From assembly GCA_934647195.1 (NCBI GenBank), contig CAKUFD010000005.1:62001-126000 (forward strand): a DNA stretch of 64,000 nucleotides. Direction: 5' to 3'. Positions within the stretch are counted from its first letter, which is position 1, and each line of letters begins with the position of its first letter. The position numbers were made by a program, and so were the translations under genes. Shown in pieces: positions 14,616 through 23,404 of this stretch. The notes under the pieces were generated by a model. That model was not told where the DNA came from. It saw only the letters and a list, made by a program, of their open reading frames with translations, and ran no database searches. The stretch is from an uncultured Collinsella sp. (GTDB taxonomy: Bacteria; Actinomycetota; Coriobacteriia; Coriobacteriales; Coriobacteriaceae).

Positions 14616-16106
14616 ATGATGAAGTACCTCCAGAAGCTCGGCAAAGCGCTGATGCTTCCCGTCGCGGCGTTGCCCGTCGCTGGCATCCTCATGGGTGTTG
14701 GCTACCTGCTCGCTCCCGCTGTCATGGGTGCTGCCGGTGATACGACCGGTTTTGCCTATACCGCCGGTTTCCTGCTCATTAAGGCAGGCGGCGCTCTGAT
14801 CGACAACATGGCTTGGCTGTTCGCAGTCGGCGCTGCTGTCGGTCTTGCTGACGATCATGATGGCACCGCCGGCCTCGCCGGTCTCGTTGCCTTCCTCATG
14901 ATTCAGCAGCTCCTGAGCCCTGCTGTCGTCGAGACCGTCCAGGGTGTCGCCGATCCCGATAAGTGGATCGTCACCACCGAGGGCATCGCGTTCTCCAAGA
15001 TCGCTGGCAACTCCTTCATCGGCATTCTGTCCGCTATCATCGGCGGCACTTGCTACAACAAGTTCAAGGGCACCCGTCTGCCTGACTGGCTGGCCTTCTT
15101 CTCCGGCAAGCGTTGCGTTGCCATCATGACCGCTGTTGTTTCCATCGTGGTTTCCGTTGTCCTGCTCTTCGTGTGGCCCGTTATCTTCGGTGCTCTCGTT
15201 GCTCTTGGCCAGGGTATCGCTGCTATGAGTGGCATCGGCGCTGGCATCTACGCCTTCCTCAACCGTCTGCTCATCCCCACCGGTCTGCATCACGCCCTCA
15301 ACAACGTCTTCTGGTTCGACACCATCGGCCTCGGCGACCTGTCCCACTTCTGGGCTGGCGACGTCATGGGCCAGAACGGTGCTAACTGGAGCGTCGGCAT
15401 GTACATGTCCGGCTTCTTCCCCTGCATGATGTTCGGTATCCCGGGTGCTGCCCTGGCTATGGTTCAGACCGCTAAGAACAAGAAGGCTGCTATCGGCCTG
15501 GTTGTCTCCGCTGCCATCTGCGCCTTTGTCTGCGGCGTCACCGAGCCCTTCGAGTTCGGCTTCATGTTCCTGTGCTTCCCGCTGTACGTCGTGTACGCTG
15601 CCCTCTACGGCATCTTCACGATCATCGTGTACTACGTGAACTTCCGTGCAGGCTTCTGCTTCTCCGCTGGTGCTACCGACCTTCTGTTCTCCGCTAGCCT
15701 CCCGGCTGCTCAGAACACCTGGCTCATCATCCCGCTGGGTATCGCAGCCTTCATCGTGTTCTACCTCGTGTTCCGCTTTGCCATCACCAAGTTCAACCTC
15801 ATGACCCCCGGCCGTGAGGACGAGGACGCCGACGAGGCTCCTGCTGTTGCCGCTTCTAGCGACGACAAGTACGTTGCCATCGCCAAGGGCGTTCTGGCTG
15901 CTGTGGGCGGCAAGGACAACGTCAAGAACGTTGACTTCTGCGCCACTCGCCTGCGCTTCGAGGTCGCTGACTCCGCTAAGGTCGACGAGGCCGCCTGCAA
16001 GAAGGCCGGCGCCGTGGGCGTTATGATTCCTTCCAAGGAGTCCGCTCAGGTCATCATCGGCACCCAGGTTCAGGCTGTGTGCGACGAGCTTCAGAAGCTC
16101 ATCTAA
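14616..16106 (+). CDS. nagE: PTS N-acetylglucosamine/glucose-type EIICB
   Basis: Membrane permease that imports and phosphorylates a hexose or N-acetylhexosamine, most likely GlcNAc given nagA nearby. The 496-residue protein has an EIIC domain of about 390 residues (start MMKYLQKLGKALMLPVAALP, the motif PTGLHHALNNVFWF, and GVTEPFEFGF). A short acidic linker and a C-terminal EIIB domain with the phospho-cysteine motif DFCATRLRFEV (Cys442) follow. There is no fused EIIA; the stand-alone EIIA at 16321-16815 can supply it. A strong terminator follows. The codon choice is unusually uniform, consistent with high expression. Specificity for GlcNAc over glucose is inference from context. Confidence 0.88.
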   Translation: MMKYLQKLGKALMLPVAALPVAGILMGVGYLLAPAVMGAAGDTTGFAYTAGFLLIKAGGALIDNMAWLFAVGAAVGLADDHDGTAGLAGLVAFLMIQQLLSPAVVETVQGVADPDKWIVTTEGIAFSKIAGNSFIGILSAIIGGTCYNKFKGTRLPDWLAFFSGKRCVAIMTAVVSIVVSVVLLFVWPVIFGALVALGQGIAAMSGIGAGIYAFLNRLLIPTGLHHALNNVFWFDTIGLGDLSHFWAGDVMGQNGANWSVGMYMSGFFPCMMFGIPGAALAMVQTAKNKKAAIGLVVSAAICAFVCGVTEPFEFGFMFLCFPLYVVYAALYGIFTIIVYYVNFRAGFCFSAGATDLLFSASLPAAQNTWLIIPLGIAAFIVFYLVFRFAITKFNLMTPGREDEDADEAPAVAASSDDKYVAIAKGVLAAVGGKDNVKNVDFCATRLRFEVADSAKVDEAACKKAGAVGVMIPSKESAQVIIGTQVQAVCDELQKLI

Positions 16107-16141
16107 CATCTGAGCCGAGTCACCGACTTACTGCTTGACAT

Positions 16142-16176
16142 GGACCGTCCCTCTCCGCGGGGACGGTCCTTTTTTG
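16142..16176 (+). terminator. terminator of the EIICB gene
   Basis: GGACCGTCCC and GGGACGGTCC around a short CTCCGCG loop, then TTTTTT. Confidence 0.9.
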
Positions 16177-16264
16177 TGTCGCCGTGCACTTGATGGAGCG
16201 GAAGTCTTTGCGTTTTTGCAGCTTAATGCCCTTTTGCCATTTAGATCAGGTGCTTTAGGGCACA

Positions 16265-16304
16265 AAAAAGTCCCCGCTACAACTGCTTGCAGCGGGGACT
16301 TTAA
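16265..16304 (-). terminator. terminator of the EIIA gene
   Basis: AAAGTCCCCGCT pairs with AGCGGGGACTTT. On the minus strand the stem is followed by TTTTTT, so it closes the leftward EIIA gene; read rightward it could also act as a backup. Confidence 0.85.
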
Positions 16305-16320
16305 TCTCTATAAGAGAAAG

Positions 16321-16815
16321 CTACTTGGTGACGGTGATCACCGAATCGCCAGCCTTGACGGGGGCGTCTGCCACAGGGGCAACTTCCTGGCAGTCGGGGG
16401 TGTTGGAGATGATGACGAAGACGGTATCGGCATGACCGGCTTCGGCAACCTTCTCGCGCGAGAAGGTGAGCAGCTCGGTGCCAGCGGTAACCTTGGTATC
16501 CTGCGGTACCTTGTTCTCAAAGCCCTCGCCCTTCATGTCCACGGTGTCGATGCCCACATGGATCAGCACCTCGATGCCGTTATCGGTAACAATGCCGATA
16601 GCGTGCGGCATGGCGACGGTGACCGTGCCATCGACGGGGGCGATAATGGTTGCTTCGGAGGGGTTAATTGCAACGCCCTTGCCCATCATTTCGCTCGAAA
16701 AAACCGGCTCGGTGGTCTCGGAAAGCTGCAGCAGCTCGCCACTTACCGGAGCGGTGATGATCGTCTTGTTTGAGACGGGCTCTACGGCCTGCTTGAAGCG
16801 ATCGAACAAACCCAT
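16321..16815 (-). CDS. crr: PTS glucose-family EIIA
   Basis: Soluble 164-residue phosphocarrier that takes phosphate from HPr and passes it to an EIIB. The phospho-acceptor His86 lies in VLIHVGIDTV and the partner His71 in MPHAIGI, the two catalytic histidines of EIIA-Glc. The start at 16815 has GGAG 8 bases upstream and gives the expected MGLFDRFKQ; the frame continues upstream without a site. It is convergent with the EIICB gene, which lacks its own EIIA, and the two probably work together. A TATAAT on the minus strand at 16866-16861 is the likely promoter. Confidence 0.92.
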   Translation of the reverse strand: MGLFDRFKQAVEPVSNKTIITAPVSGELLQLSETTEPVFSSEMMGKGVAINPSEATIIAPVDGTVTVAMPHAIGIVTDNGIEVLIHVGIDTVDMKGEGFENKVPQDTKVTAGTELLTFSREKVAEAGHADTVFVIISNTPDCQEVAPVADAPVKAGDSVITVTK

Positions 16816-17057
16816 GTTTTGTCTCCAATTCACTAGAAAACACAAGGTAAAAGCCTATAAATTATAACAGAGCAAGGTGCTCGATTTGCTAGCTTGGCCT
16901 GCCTATATGCCGAACGGTAGCTATGTGTTTCGGGACGGTATCCGGGCTTACGGCAGCACTTTTCAAACGATTGTCGAATTATGGTGTCAGTTTTAACATT
17001 TCCTATGGTCAGGCACTATTTTTTCGATATACGGAAGGCAAAAGCTTTACACGCTGG

Positions 17058-17103
17058 TATAATCCAATTTACGTTTCCAACTGGTTACATCCAGAGACCA
17101 GTT
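17058..17103 (+). promoter_or_regulatory. promoter and GntR-type operator of the EIIA-EIIB-gntR unit
   Basis: A perfect TATAAT lies at 17058-17063 without an obvious -35. Just downstream, AACTGGT (17079-17085) and ACCAGTT (17097-17103) form an inverted repeat at the expected transcription start, an ideal position for a repressor. The same half-site occurs upstream of the EIICB gene. Confidence 0.6.
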
Positions 17104-17127
17104 AAGCGAGAGAAGAGGGGGCGGAAA

Positions 17128-17574
17128 ATGATTGGTTTACTTTTGACTGGTCACGACCAATTTGCCTGCGGGCTATTAAGCGCCGTCAACATGGTTGCTG
17201 GCTCCCAGTCTCTTATCAAAGCCCTTTCTTTTGAAGACCATCATGCAGCGACGTATCCCAGCGAATTGCATACTGCTATCGAATCCCTGCGAGCGGAGGC
17301 AAACGGGGTTATTGTTCTCACCGACTTTATGGGCGGCACCCCATGGAATCAGGCAATGATTGCGACGCAGGATTTTTCCGATGTTGCGGTTGTCGCAGGG
17401 GTGAATGTCCCGATGCTTCTCAATACGCTTGATTATCGCGAGGCCGACTACAGTCTCGACGATATGGTCGAGGAGCTTATCGCCGCCGGCAAGGATGGCG
17501 TGATTCATCGGAATTTATCTAGGCAGAGAGCGGTCGAGCACGAAGACTCTAGCGAGAAGGGGGAAGGCATTTAG
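17128..17574 (+). CDS. PTS mannose-family EIIA
   Basis: 148-residue cytoplasmic phosphocarrier of the mannose/sorbose/GalNAc class. The phosphorylated His9 is in LLLTGHDQF, and the family segment VLTDFMGGTPWNQAM is present. ATG 17128 follows GAGAAGAGGGGG. The matching EIIB starts 102 bases after the stop, but no EIIC or EIID gene is in the block, so the membrane part must lie elsewhere or the pair has another role. Location beside nagA and a GntR regulator suggests an amino sugar such as GalNAc, as in Aga systems. Confidence 0.87.
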   Translation: MIGLLLTGHDQFACGLLSAVNMVAGSQSLIKALSFEDHHAATYPSELHTAIESLRAEANGVIVLTDFMGGTPWNQAMIATQDFSDVAVVAGVNVPMLLNTLDYREADYSLDDMVEELIAAGKDGVIHRNLSRQRAVEHEDSSEKGEGI

Positions 17575-17676
17575 CCATCGCTAGAGTCCTCGTGCTTGTG
17601 ACCGATCATGTCGGTTGGTGTACTGACGTTTTCGCGCGGTGAGCCGCGCGACAGTTGTTCGAAGGGAATGCGCAGC

Positions 17677-18159
17677 GTGGCGGAGCCGAACATACTTCTA
17701 ACGCGTATCGACAACAGGCTCATTCATGGGCAGGTCGTTACTCAATGGAATGCTGTGGTTGGGGCGAATCTGATCCTTGTTGCCAACGACGGCGTTGCCA
17801 AGAGCGATGTTCGCCAACGTCTTATGGACATGGCCGCTCCCGAAGGTGTCGCCATGCGGTACTTTTCGCTGCAAAAGACCATCGATGTGATCCATCAGGC
17901 GTCTTCCGATCAGTTGATTTTTCTCGTGGTCGATAACCCGTCGGATGTTTTGACACTTGTCCGCGGAGGCGTGCCTATCAAGAAAGTTAACGTAGGCAAT
18001 ATGCATATGGCGGAGGGACGGCGCCAGGTTACTGCGAGCGTTGCGGTAGACGATGAGGACGTTGCCGCTTTCAGGCAGCTGCGCGACCTGGGCATCGAAC
18101 TGGAAGTTCAGCGCGTTCCGAGCGCGCCGGTAGAAGATTCGAGCGTTTTGTTCGAATAG
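17677..18159 (+). CDS. PTS mannose-family EIIB
   Basis: 160-residue EIIB that transfers phosphate from EIIA to sugar. The characteristic N-terminus NILLTRIDNRLIHGQVVTQW carries the phospho-acceptor His17. The start is GTG 17677 with AAGGGA 9 bases upstream, matching the family N-terminus; ATG 17668 has its ribosome-binding site too close. Later family features KVNVGNMH and the C-terminal LGIELEVQRVP are present. The 102-base gap to the EIIA gene has no hairpin, so I read them as one operon with gntR and nagA downstream. Confidence 0.87.
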   Translation: MAEPNILLTRIDNRLIHGQVVTQWNAVVGANLILVANDGVAKSDVRQRLMDMAAPEGVAMRYFSLQKTIDVIHQASSDQLIFLVVDNPSDVLTLVRGGVPIKKVNVGNMHMAEGRRQVTASVAVDDEDVAAFRQLRDLGIELEVQRVPSAPVEDSSVLFE

Positions 18160-18234
18160 TTTTCGCTGCTGGTTCGAGCGGAAGCAAGCGAGCCGGCGCA
18201 TTGGGTTTAGGGACATTTGGAAGTGAGGTCTGAC

Positions 18235-18972
18235 GTGGCTTTAACAAGTAGGAAGCAGCCTCTGTATGACCAGCTGGTCGATATTTTGAGTGAGAAAATC
18301 GAGCATGAGTGCGTTCCTGGCGACATGCTTCCTTCCGAGCGCGACCTTTCGGAGCGTTATGGCTTGTCTCGCACGACGGTGCGCCTTGCCCTTCAGGAGT
18401 TGGAGAGCCTTGGCCTGGTGATTCGTCAACACGGGCGCGGTACGTTTGTTGCCGATCGCTCCGTTCACACCGCCAACCTCATGCAGACGTATAGCTTTAC
18501 GCAACAGATGCGCGAGATGGGGCGCGATCCCAAGACCATCATCCTGGAGTTTTCCGAGATCGAGGCAGACAAGAATCTCGCCGAGCACATGGGCCTGCGC
18601 CTCGGCGAGAAAGTCATCAAAATCGATCGTTTACGTTGCGCGGACGACATGCCGCTTATGATTGAGCGCACGCATCTACCCATGCGCAAATTCATGATGT
18701 TCAAGCGCCCGATGCTCGAAGGGAAGTCGCTCTACGAGGTCATCGAGGGCGTTTTTCACGAAAAAGTGCGCGTTGCCGAGGAAGAGTTCTATGCAAGTAT
18801 CGCTCGCCCTGCAGATGCTCGTCTTCTGAGTATTGGCGAGGGCGCGCCGGTGCTGGACCTCGAGCGCGTGACGTACAACATGCATAACGAGATTATCGAG
18901 TACACGCTTTCCGTTGCTCGTGCCGACCAGTTCAAGTACAAGGTGTTCCACTATCGCAATGAGGCTAAATAG
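18235..18972 (+). CDS. GntR/HutC-family transcriptional regulator
   Basis: A 245-residue repressor with an N-terminal winged helix (PLYDQLVDILSEKIEHE, then LPSERDLSERYGLSRTTVR as the recognition region) and a C-terminal UTRA effector domain. This is the NagR/DasR architecture that senses amino-sugar phosphates. GTG 18235 follows GAGGT by 6 bases and starts at the family N-terminus; an upstream TTG has no site. It lies between PTS genes and nagA and probably controls both through the AACTGG/CCAGTT operators at 14491 and 17079. Confidence 0.88.
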   Translation: MALTSRKQPLYDQLVDILSEKIEHECVPGDMLPSERDLSERYGLSRTTVRLALQELESLGLVIRQHGRGTFVADRSVHTANLMQTYSFTQQMREMGRDPKTIILEFSEIEADKNLAEHMGLRLGEKVIKIDRLRCADDMPLMIERTHLPMRKFMMFKRPMLEGKSLYEVIEGVFHEKVRVAEEEFYASIARPADARLLSIGEGAPVLDLERVTYNMHNEIIEYTLSVARADQFKYKVFHYRNEAK

Positions 18973-19027
18973 CGTCAATAACGGCGACGAACCGTTGGGA
19001 TAATCGATACGACAGGGAGTAATAAAA

Positions 19028-20191
19028 ATGGCAACATATGCACTTTCAAACGCTCGCTTCGTTCTGCCCGGAAGGGTTATGAACACGGGATATCTACCGG
19101 TTGTCGATGGTCATTTTGGAGCCTGGCAAGTCGAAGCCCCTGAGTGCGAGCTCGTTGATTGCGAAGGCCACTGGGTTGCACCGGGATTCGTGGACACGCA
19201 TATCCATGGATTCTATAACCATGCAACGACCGATTGCGATGCCGAGGGGATTAATATTTCCAGCGCAGAGCTCGTGCGCCGCGGTACCACCTCCTGGGTC
19301 CCCACTACGTTTACCGAGGCTCCCGAGAGCATCCGTGCTGCGTGCACGGCCATTGCCGAGGCGGACGAGGTGCGCGGCGATGAGTTCATGGGTGCTCGTA
19401 TTCAGGGCATCTATCTGGAGGGGCCGTTCTTCACGCAAAAACATGTGGGCGCGCAGAACCCCGCGTTTTTGATTGATCCATCGTATGATTTGTTCGCCGA
19501 TTGGCAGGAGGCTGCGGGCGGGCGCATCGTGAAGAGTGCGCTTGCCCCCGAGCACGAGGGCTCGCTTGAGTACATCGCAGCCCTTGCCGCCGAGAACGTC
19601 GTGACGAGCATCGGCCACTCCGATGCGACGTTTGACGAGGCTCTCGCTGCGGTGAACGCCGGTTCTACGTGCTTCACCCACACCTATAACGGCATGCGCG
19701 GCCTGCATCATCGTGACCCGGGTATCGTGGGCTGCGCGATGGTCACGCCCAACACGTATGCCGAAGTCATCGCCGACGGTCACCATGTGATGCCCGCGGC
19801 GATCGAGGCGCTGGTTCGCGCCAAGGGTTGGGATCATGTTGCTCTGATCACCGACGCGCTGGGCTGTGCGGGTATGCCCGACGGCGAGTACGTGAGTGGC
19901 GGCCTGCCCGTGGTCATGCGTGACGGCGCTTGCTACCTGCGCGATGCGGGCAATTTGGCCGGTTCTGTCGCCGTGATGTGCGACGTGGTGAAAAACGTCT
20001 TTGACTGGAGCATTGTCTCGGCCGAGCAGGCGATTCGCATGGGTACCGAGGTGCCGGCTCGCTCGGCGCATATCGATGACCGCTGCGGCTTTATCGCTCC
20101 GGGCCGCCGTGCCGATTTTGTCGTGCTCAATGACGACCTGACACTCGATGCCACGTACTTGGATGGTGTTCTCGTTCTGGCGGGGGAGTAA
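19028..20191 (+). CDS. nagA: N-acetylglucosamine-6-phosphate deacetylase
   Basis: Removes acetate from GlcNAc-6-P (or GalNAc-6-P) after PTS uptake. The 387-residue amidohydrolase has the metal motif VDTHIHGF, GIYLEGPF with the metal-binding Glu, IGHSDAT, THTYNGMRGLHHRDPG and the catalytic Asp in ITDALG. It starts 55 bases after the GntR gene with AGGGAG upstream and ends before a terminator at 20229. No nagB (deaminase) gene is in the window. The aldolase at 21400 hints at the tagatose route for galactosamine, but substrate choice cannot be settled here. Confidence 0.93.
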   Translation: MATYALSNARFVLPGRVMNTGYLPVVDGHFGAWQVEAPECELVDCEGHWVAPGFVDTHIHGFYNHATTDCDAEGINISSAELVRRGTTSWVPTTFTEAPESIRAACTAIAEADEVRGDEFMGARIQGIYLEGPFFTQKHVGAQNPAFLIDPSYDLFADWQEAAGGRIVKSALAPEHEGSLEYIAALAAENVVTSIGHSDATFDEALAAVNAGSTCFTHTYNGMRGLHHRDPGIVGCAMVTPNTYAEVIADGHHVMPAAIEALVRAKGWDHVALITDALGCAGMPDGEYVSGGLPVVMRDGACYLRDAGNLAGSVAVMCDVVKNVFDWSIVSAEQAIRMGTEVPARSAHIDDRCGFIAPGRRADFVVLNDDLTLDATYLDGVLVLAGE

Positions 20192-20228
20192 TTCGTTCCT
20201 AACGGGAACTTAGTGCACTCAAATCTCT

Positions 20229-20264
20229 GGGGCCGCTCGATGAGATTCGGGCGGCCCCTTTTGT
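20229..20264 (+). terminator. terminator of nagA, probably bidirectional
   Basis: GGGGCCGC and GGCGGCCCC with a 13-base loop, then TTTTGT. It sits between the convergent nagA and deoR-type genes. Confidence 0.8.
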
Positions 20265-20277
20265 ATGTGTCGACGTG

Positions 20278-21081
20278 CTACGAGGCGATGAGCAGGCGCG
20301 GCGCTCGCTCGCCTCTTTCGGTATATTCGGCAATCTCTTGGGTAACGATGCCTTGAGGGTCATGGTTCATAACGATGGTGCCGATTTTGCTCAGTGGGGC
20401 AAAGAGCATGAGGCCGCCGGTGTTGACTTTCGTTGAATCGATGAGCGCGATTGAAGTGGCGGCAGCCTCGATAAAAGCGCTTTTGACCTGCGCCATCTGT
20501 TCAAAGTTTGTCATAAGCCCACGGTTGGGGACAAACGAGGTGGGACACAGGAACGCTTTGTCGGCATGAAGGACTTCGAGCGCGCGCAGGGCAAGTGGAC
20601 CATAGAGGTAGCGATGGCCTTTGCGCAGGGTCCCCCCAAGCAGGATCACATCGGTTTGTGGAAGGCTGTCGTCAATATAGTTGGCGATGGTGACATCGGC
20701 AGTGATGACGGTTATATCGCGATGCGCCGCCAAGGCGCGCACGAATTCGAGCGCGGTGGTTCCGGAGTCGACGATGATCGAGTCGCCGTCTTCGACAAGC
20801 TGAATGGCGGTTTGTGCGATAGCTTGCTTGGCGGCGACGTTGAGGTTGATACGCTTGTCCTGAATGGAGACGGTCAGTGCCTTGTGCAGCGAGACCGCGC
20901 CACCGTGTGTGCGACGCAGTTTGCCTGCAGCTTCGAGTGCATCGAGGTCGGCGCGGGCGGTGACGGCGGAGACCCCGAATGTGCGAGCAAGATCCGATAC
21001 CTGTACGGATGCGGAATGCTCGAGCATATCGAGGATGGCTGCGCGGCGTTCCTCGGCAAAGGTATGGGCGGTTGTGCTCAT
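20278..21081 (-). CDS. DeoR/GlpR-family transcriptional regulator
   Basis: 267-residue sugar-phosphate-responsive repressor. The N-terminal helix-turn-helix reads ERRAAILDMLEHSASVQVSDLA and VTARADLDALEAAGKLRRTHGGA, the classic DeoR signature. The C-terminal sensor has IVDSGTTALEF and the IALIDSTKVNTGGL loop that binds a sugar phosphate. GGAGGCC precedes the start. It is divergent from the aldolase gene at 21400 across a 318-base gap, so it likely represses that gene and itself. In Aga systems a DeoR-type AgaR has this job. Confidence 0.9.
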   Translation of the reverse strand: MSTTAHTFAEERRAAILDMLEHSASVQVSDLARTFGVSAVTARADLDALEAAGKLRRTHGGAVSLHKALTVSIQDKRINLNVAAKQAIAQTAIQLVEDGDSIIVDSGTTALEFVRALAAHRDITVITADVTIANYIDDSLPQTDVILLGGTLRKGHRYLYGPLALRALEVLHADKAFLCPTSFVPNRGLMTNFEQMAQVKSAFIEAAATSIALIDSTKVNTGGLMLFAPLSKIGTIVMNHDPQGIVTQEIAEYTERGERAPRLLIAS

Positions 21082-21399
21082 GATGGCCTCCGGCTCTTTG
21101 GGCGAAATGTGCAGATTCTATTTTGCTTTATTTTCGTATTACGTAAGAAAAAGCATATCGTTTGCTTGCCTTTTGCACAAATGGAAAGAGTGGCTCAAGG
21201 TATAGTTGCCTTAAAGCAGGCGGTTCCAAGGGGGAAGGGGACGTTTGGCATTTACGTTTGCTTTTGAATGAACCCGGTTTTGCTTATGGACGACTTCGCA
21301 GGTAACGGGCACATTTTTATACAATGACACCAACGTTTGGCTCGCGTGGGGATGCGCGACGCCGCTATGCCGGGGCAACCCGTGCAGAAGGGAGCGATC
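21082..21399. promoter_or_regulatory. divergent promoter region between deoR-type gene and aldolase
   Basis: 318 bases without a gene, AT-rich in its left half. TATACAAT near 21321-21328 is the likely -10 for the aldolase gene; the -35 is unclear. The palindromic stretch TTACGTAA at 21141-21148 lies close to the regulator start and could be an operator. Nothing else stands out. Confidence 0.4.
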
Positions 21400-22251
21400 A
21401 TGCTCGTTACCACCAAGGAGATGCTGCTCGACGCCAAGAAGAACCACTATGGCGTGGGCGCTTTCAATGTCGAGAACCTCGAGTTCGTCATGGCTGTGCT
21501 CAAGGCTGCCGAGGAGACCAAGTCTCCCGTCATCATGCAGACCACCCCGGGCACCATCAAGACGGCCGGTCTCGACTACTTCTACGGCATGGTCAAGGCT
21601 GCCGCCGAGCGCACCGAGGTTCCCGTGGCGCTGCACCTGGACCATGGCGACGGCTACAATCGCTGCATGCAGGCCCTTCGCACCGGCTACACCTCTGTCA
21701 TGATCGATGGTAGCCACGAGCTGTTCGAGGACAACATCGCCCTCACTAAGCTGGTTGCCGACGCTGGCGCTGCCATGGGTGTTCCCGTAGAGGCCGAACT
21801 TGGCAAGGTTGGCGGCAAAGAGGACGATGGCCCGGCGGTCGAGGGCGAGAATCCCTACACCGATCCCGATGAGGCAGTGGAGTTTGTGGAGCGCACCGGC
21901 TGCACCAGCCTCGCCATCGGCGTGGGTACCGCGCACGGTGTGTATGTTGGCACTCCGCACATCCAGCAGGATGTGGTCAAGGCTATCGCCGCCAAGCTCG
22001 ATATCCCGCTGGTCCTGCACGGCACCTCTGGTGTGCCCGACGAGCAGGTTGCCGAGGCCATCAAGAACGGCATCTGCAAGGTCAATTACGCTACCGAGCT
22101 GCGTCAGGCCTTCACTAAGGGCTATATGCGCTATATGGCCGAGAATCCCGAGTGCTTCGATCCCAAGAAGCCGGGTCGCGAGGGTATGGCCGAGATCACG
22201 GACATCGTGAAGATCCGCATGGAGAACCTGGGTTCTGTGGGCCGCGCATAA
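21400..22251 (+). CDS. class II tagatose/fructose-1,6-bisphosphate aldolase
   Basis: Zinc aldolase that splits a ketohexose bisphosphate into DHAP and glyceraldehyde-3-phosphate. The 283-residue length and the sequence (GVGAFNVENLEF, the zinc motif ALHLDHG, AELGKVGG, GTAHGVY, LVLHGTSGVPDEQV, CKVNYATELRQAF) fit the GatY/KbaY and FbaA group. GAAGGGAG precedes ATG 21400; the open frame extends upstream without a site. With nagA, a DeoR regulator and GalNAc-like PTS parts alongside, tagatose-bisphosphate cleavage (KbaY) is attractive. It could equally be the glycolytic fructose enzyme. A terminator follows at 22279. Confidence 0.85.
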   Translation: MLVTTKEMLLDAKKNHYGVGAFNVENLEFVMAVLKAAEETKSPVIMQTTPGTIKTAGLDYFYGMVKAAAERTEVPVALHLDHGDGYNRCMQALRTGYTSVMIDGSHELFEDNIALTKLVADAGAAMGVPVEAELGKVGGKEDDGPAVEGENPYTDPDEAVEFVERTGCTSLAIGVGTAHGVYVGTPHIQQDVVKAIAAKLDIPLVLHGTSGVPDEQVAEAIKNGICKVNYATELRQAFTKGYMRYMAENPECFDPKKPGREGMAEITDIVKIRMENLGSVGRA

Positions 22252-22278
22252 GAGGCGACATCCATTTTGATTTCGAGA

Positions 22279-22310
22279 AGGGCTTCGGGGAACTCCGGGG
22301 CCCTTTTTGT
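22279..22310 (+). terminator. terminator of the aldolase gene
   Basis: GGGCTTCGGGG and CCGGGGCCC pair imperfectly and are followed by TTTTTGTG. Confidence 0.75.
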
Positions 22311-22359
22311 GTGACAATACCTCAGGTTTAGTTGTCACGTTATATGGGGGAAGAGAGCT

Positions 22360-23331
22360 GTGGCAAACAAGCTCGATAGTACGAATACAAGGCCGTTTGA
22401 CGATGGCGTGCCGGTAGCGCCCGAGGACCGAGCTCCCGGGGAGTTGCGCGGTGCAGGTGCCCGTTCGCCGCTGTTTTGGAAACTCATGCTCGTCGCCATG
22501 GCGCTCATGTGGGGCTTTTCCTTTTGCATGATGAAGGACGTGCTCGACGCATTGCCGCCCTTTTTGCTGCTTGCCTGCCGTTTTCTTATTGCAGCGGGAA
22601 TCATGCTCGTACTGTTTTTCCGTCGTATCCGCGCCCATCTCAACCGGACGTATATCATCGCCGGCCTTTTGATGGGCGGCTCGCTTTGGGCGGCGTACGT
22701 GTTGCAGACCGTGGGGCTTGTCGATACCACGGCGGGAAAGAACGCCTTCTTGACGGGAACGTATTGCGTGCTTGTTCCCTTTATCGGGCACGTGGTGATG
22801 GGCGAGAAGCTTACGCGCTATAACCTGGGAGCGGCATTTTTGTGCCTTGCGGGCATCGCGTTTGTGGCGCTCGACAGCTTTACCGTGGGCAAAGGAGATC
22901 TTCTGACGCTTGCGGGGGCGGTCTTTTTTGCAATCGAGATCGTAATCGCTGCGAAGTTCGGGCGCGACCTTGATGTAAACGCCATTACCTTTTGGATGTT
23001 TTTGGTGGTGGCACTGCTGTGCGTCGCCGGTTTTCTGCTGACCGAGCAAGTGCCTCCGGTCTCGACGTTCACGCCGTCGCTTATCGGCACGGTGCTATTC
23101 CTCGCGGTGATGTGCACCTGCGTGGGCATGTTCGTTCAGAATCTGGGGCTTGCGCACGTTCCCTCTTCGACCGGTTCGCTGCTGCTTTCGCTCGAGTCAC
23201 CTTCGGGCGTGCTCTTCTCGGTGCTTCTGGGCGGGGAAGTGCTTACCGGCCGCCTATTGTTCGGGTTTGCGCTGATTTTCATTTCGATTGTGCTCTCGGA
23301 GACGCACTTCGCGTTTCTTCGTCGAAAATGA
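22360..23331 (+). CDS. EamA/DMT-family transporter
   Basis: 323-residue integral membrane protein with ten hydrophobic segments in two EamA repeats. The first begins at FWKLMLVAMALMWGFSF and the second at DLLTLAGAVFFAIEIVIAAKF. The family features NAFLTGTYCVLVPFIG and HVPSSTGSLLLSLESPSGVLFS are present. The start is GTG 22360 with GGGGAAGAG upstream. Such proteins export metabolites or amino acids; the substrate is unknown. The N-terminal 45 residues are polar and variable. It is flanked by a terminator upstream and the hisS promoter downstream. Confidence 0.85.
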   Translation: MANKLDSTNTRPFDDGVPVAPEDRAPGELRGAGARSPLFWKLMLVAMALMWGFSFCMMKDVLDALPPFLLLACRFLIAAGIMLVLFFRRIRAHLNRTYIIAGLLMGGSLWAAYVLQTVGLVDTTAGKNAFLTGTYCVLVPFIGHVVMGEKLTRYNLGAAFLCLAGIAFVALDSFTVGKGDLLTLAGAVFFAIEIVIAAKFGRDLDVNAITFWMFLVVALLCVAGFLLTEQVPPVSTFTPSLIGTVLFLAVMCTCVGMFVQNLGLAHVPSSTGSLLLSLESPSGVLFSVLLGGEVLTGRLLFGFALIFISIVLSETHFAFLRRK

Positions 23332-23361
23332 TGCGCGTGAAGTGGTCGGTTGCGTATCCTC

Positions 23362-23367
23362 TATAAT
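23362..23367 (+). promoter_or_regulatory. hisS -10 box
   Basis: A perfect TATAAT lies 38 bases before the hisS start; no good -35 is seen. The direct repeat GAACGTTTGAACGT follows immediately. Confidence 0.4.
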
Positions 23368-23404
23368 GTTGAACGTTTGAACGTGCAAAAGAAAGGTGTG
23401 CTCC

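Noticed and set aside
14577..16109. 510-codon minus-strand open frame opposite the EIICB gene
   Set aside because: Antisense shadow of a codon-biased gene; sequence is Asp/Gly/His-rich low complexity.
21211..23049. 612-codon minus-strand open frame opposite the aldolase and EamA genes
   Set aside because: It spans two real rightward genes and the terminator between them; composition is that of an antisense shadow.
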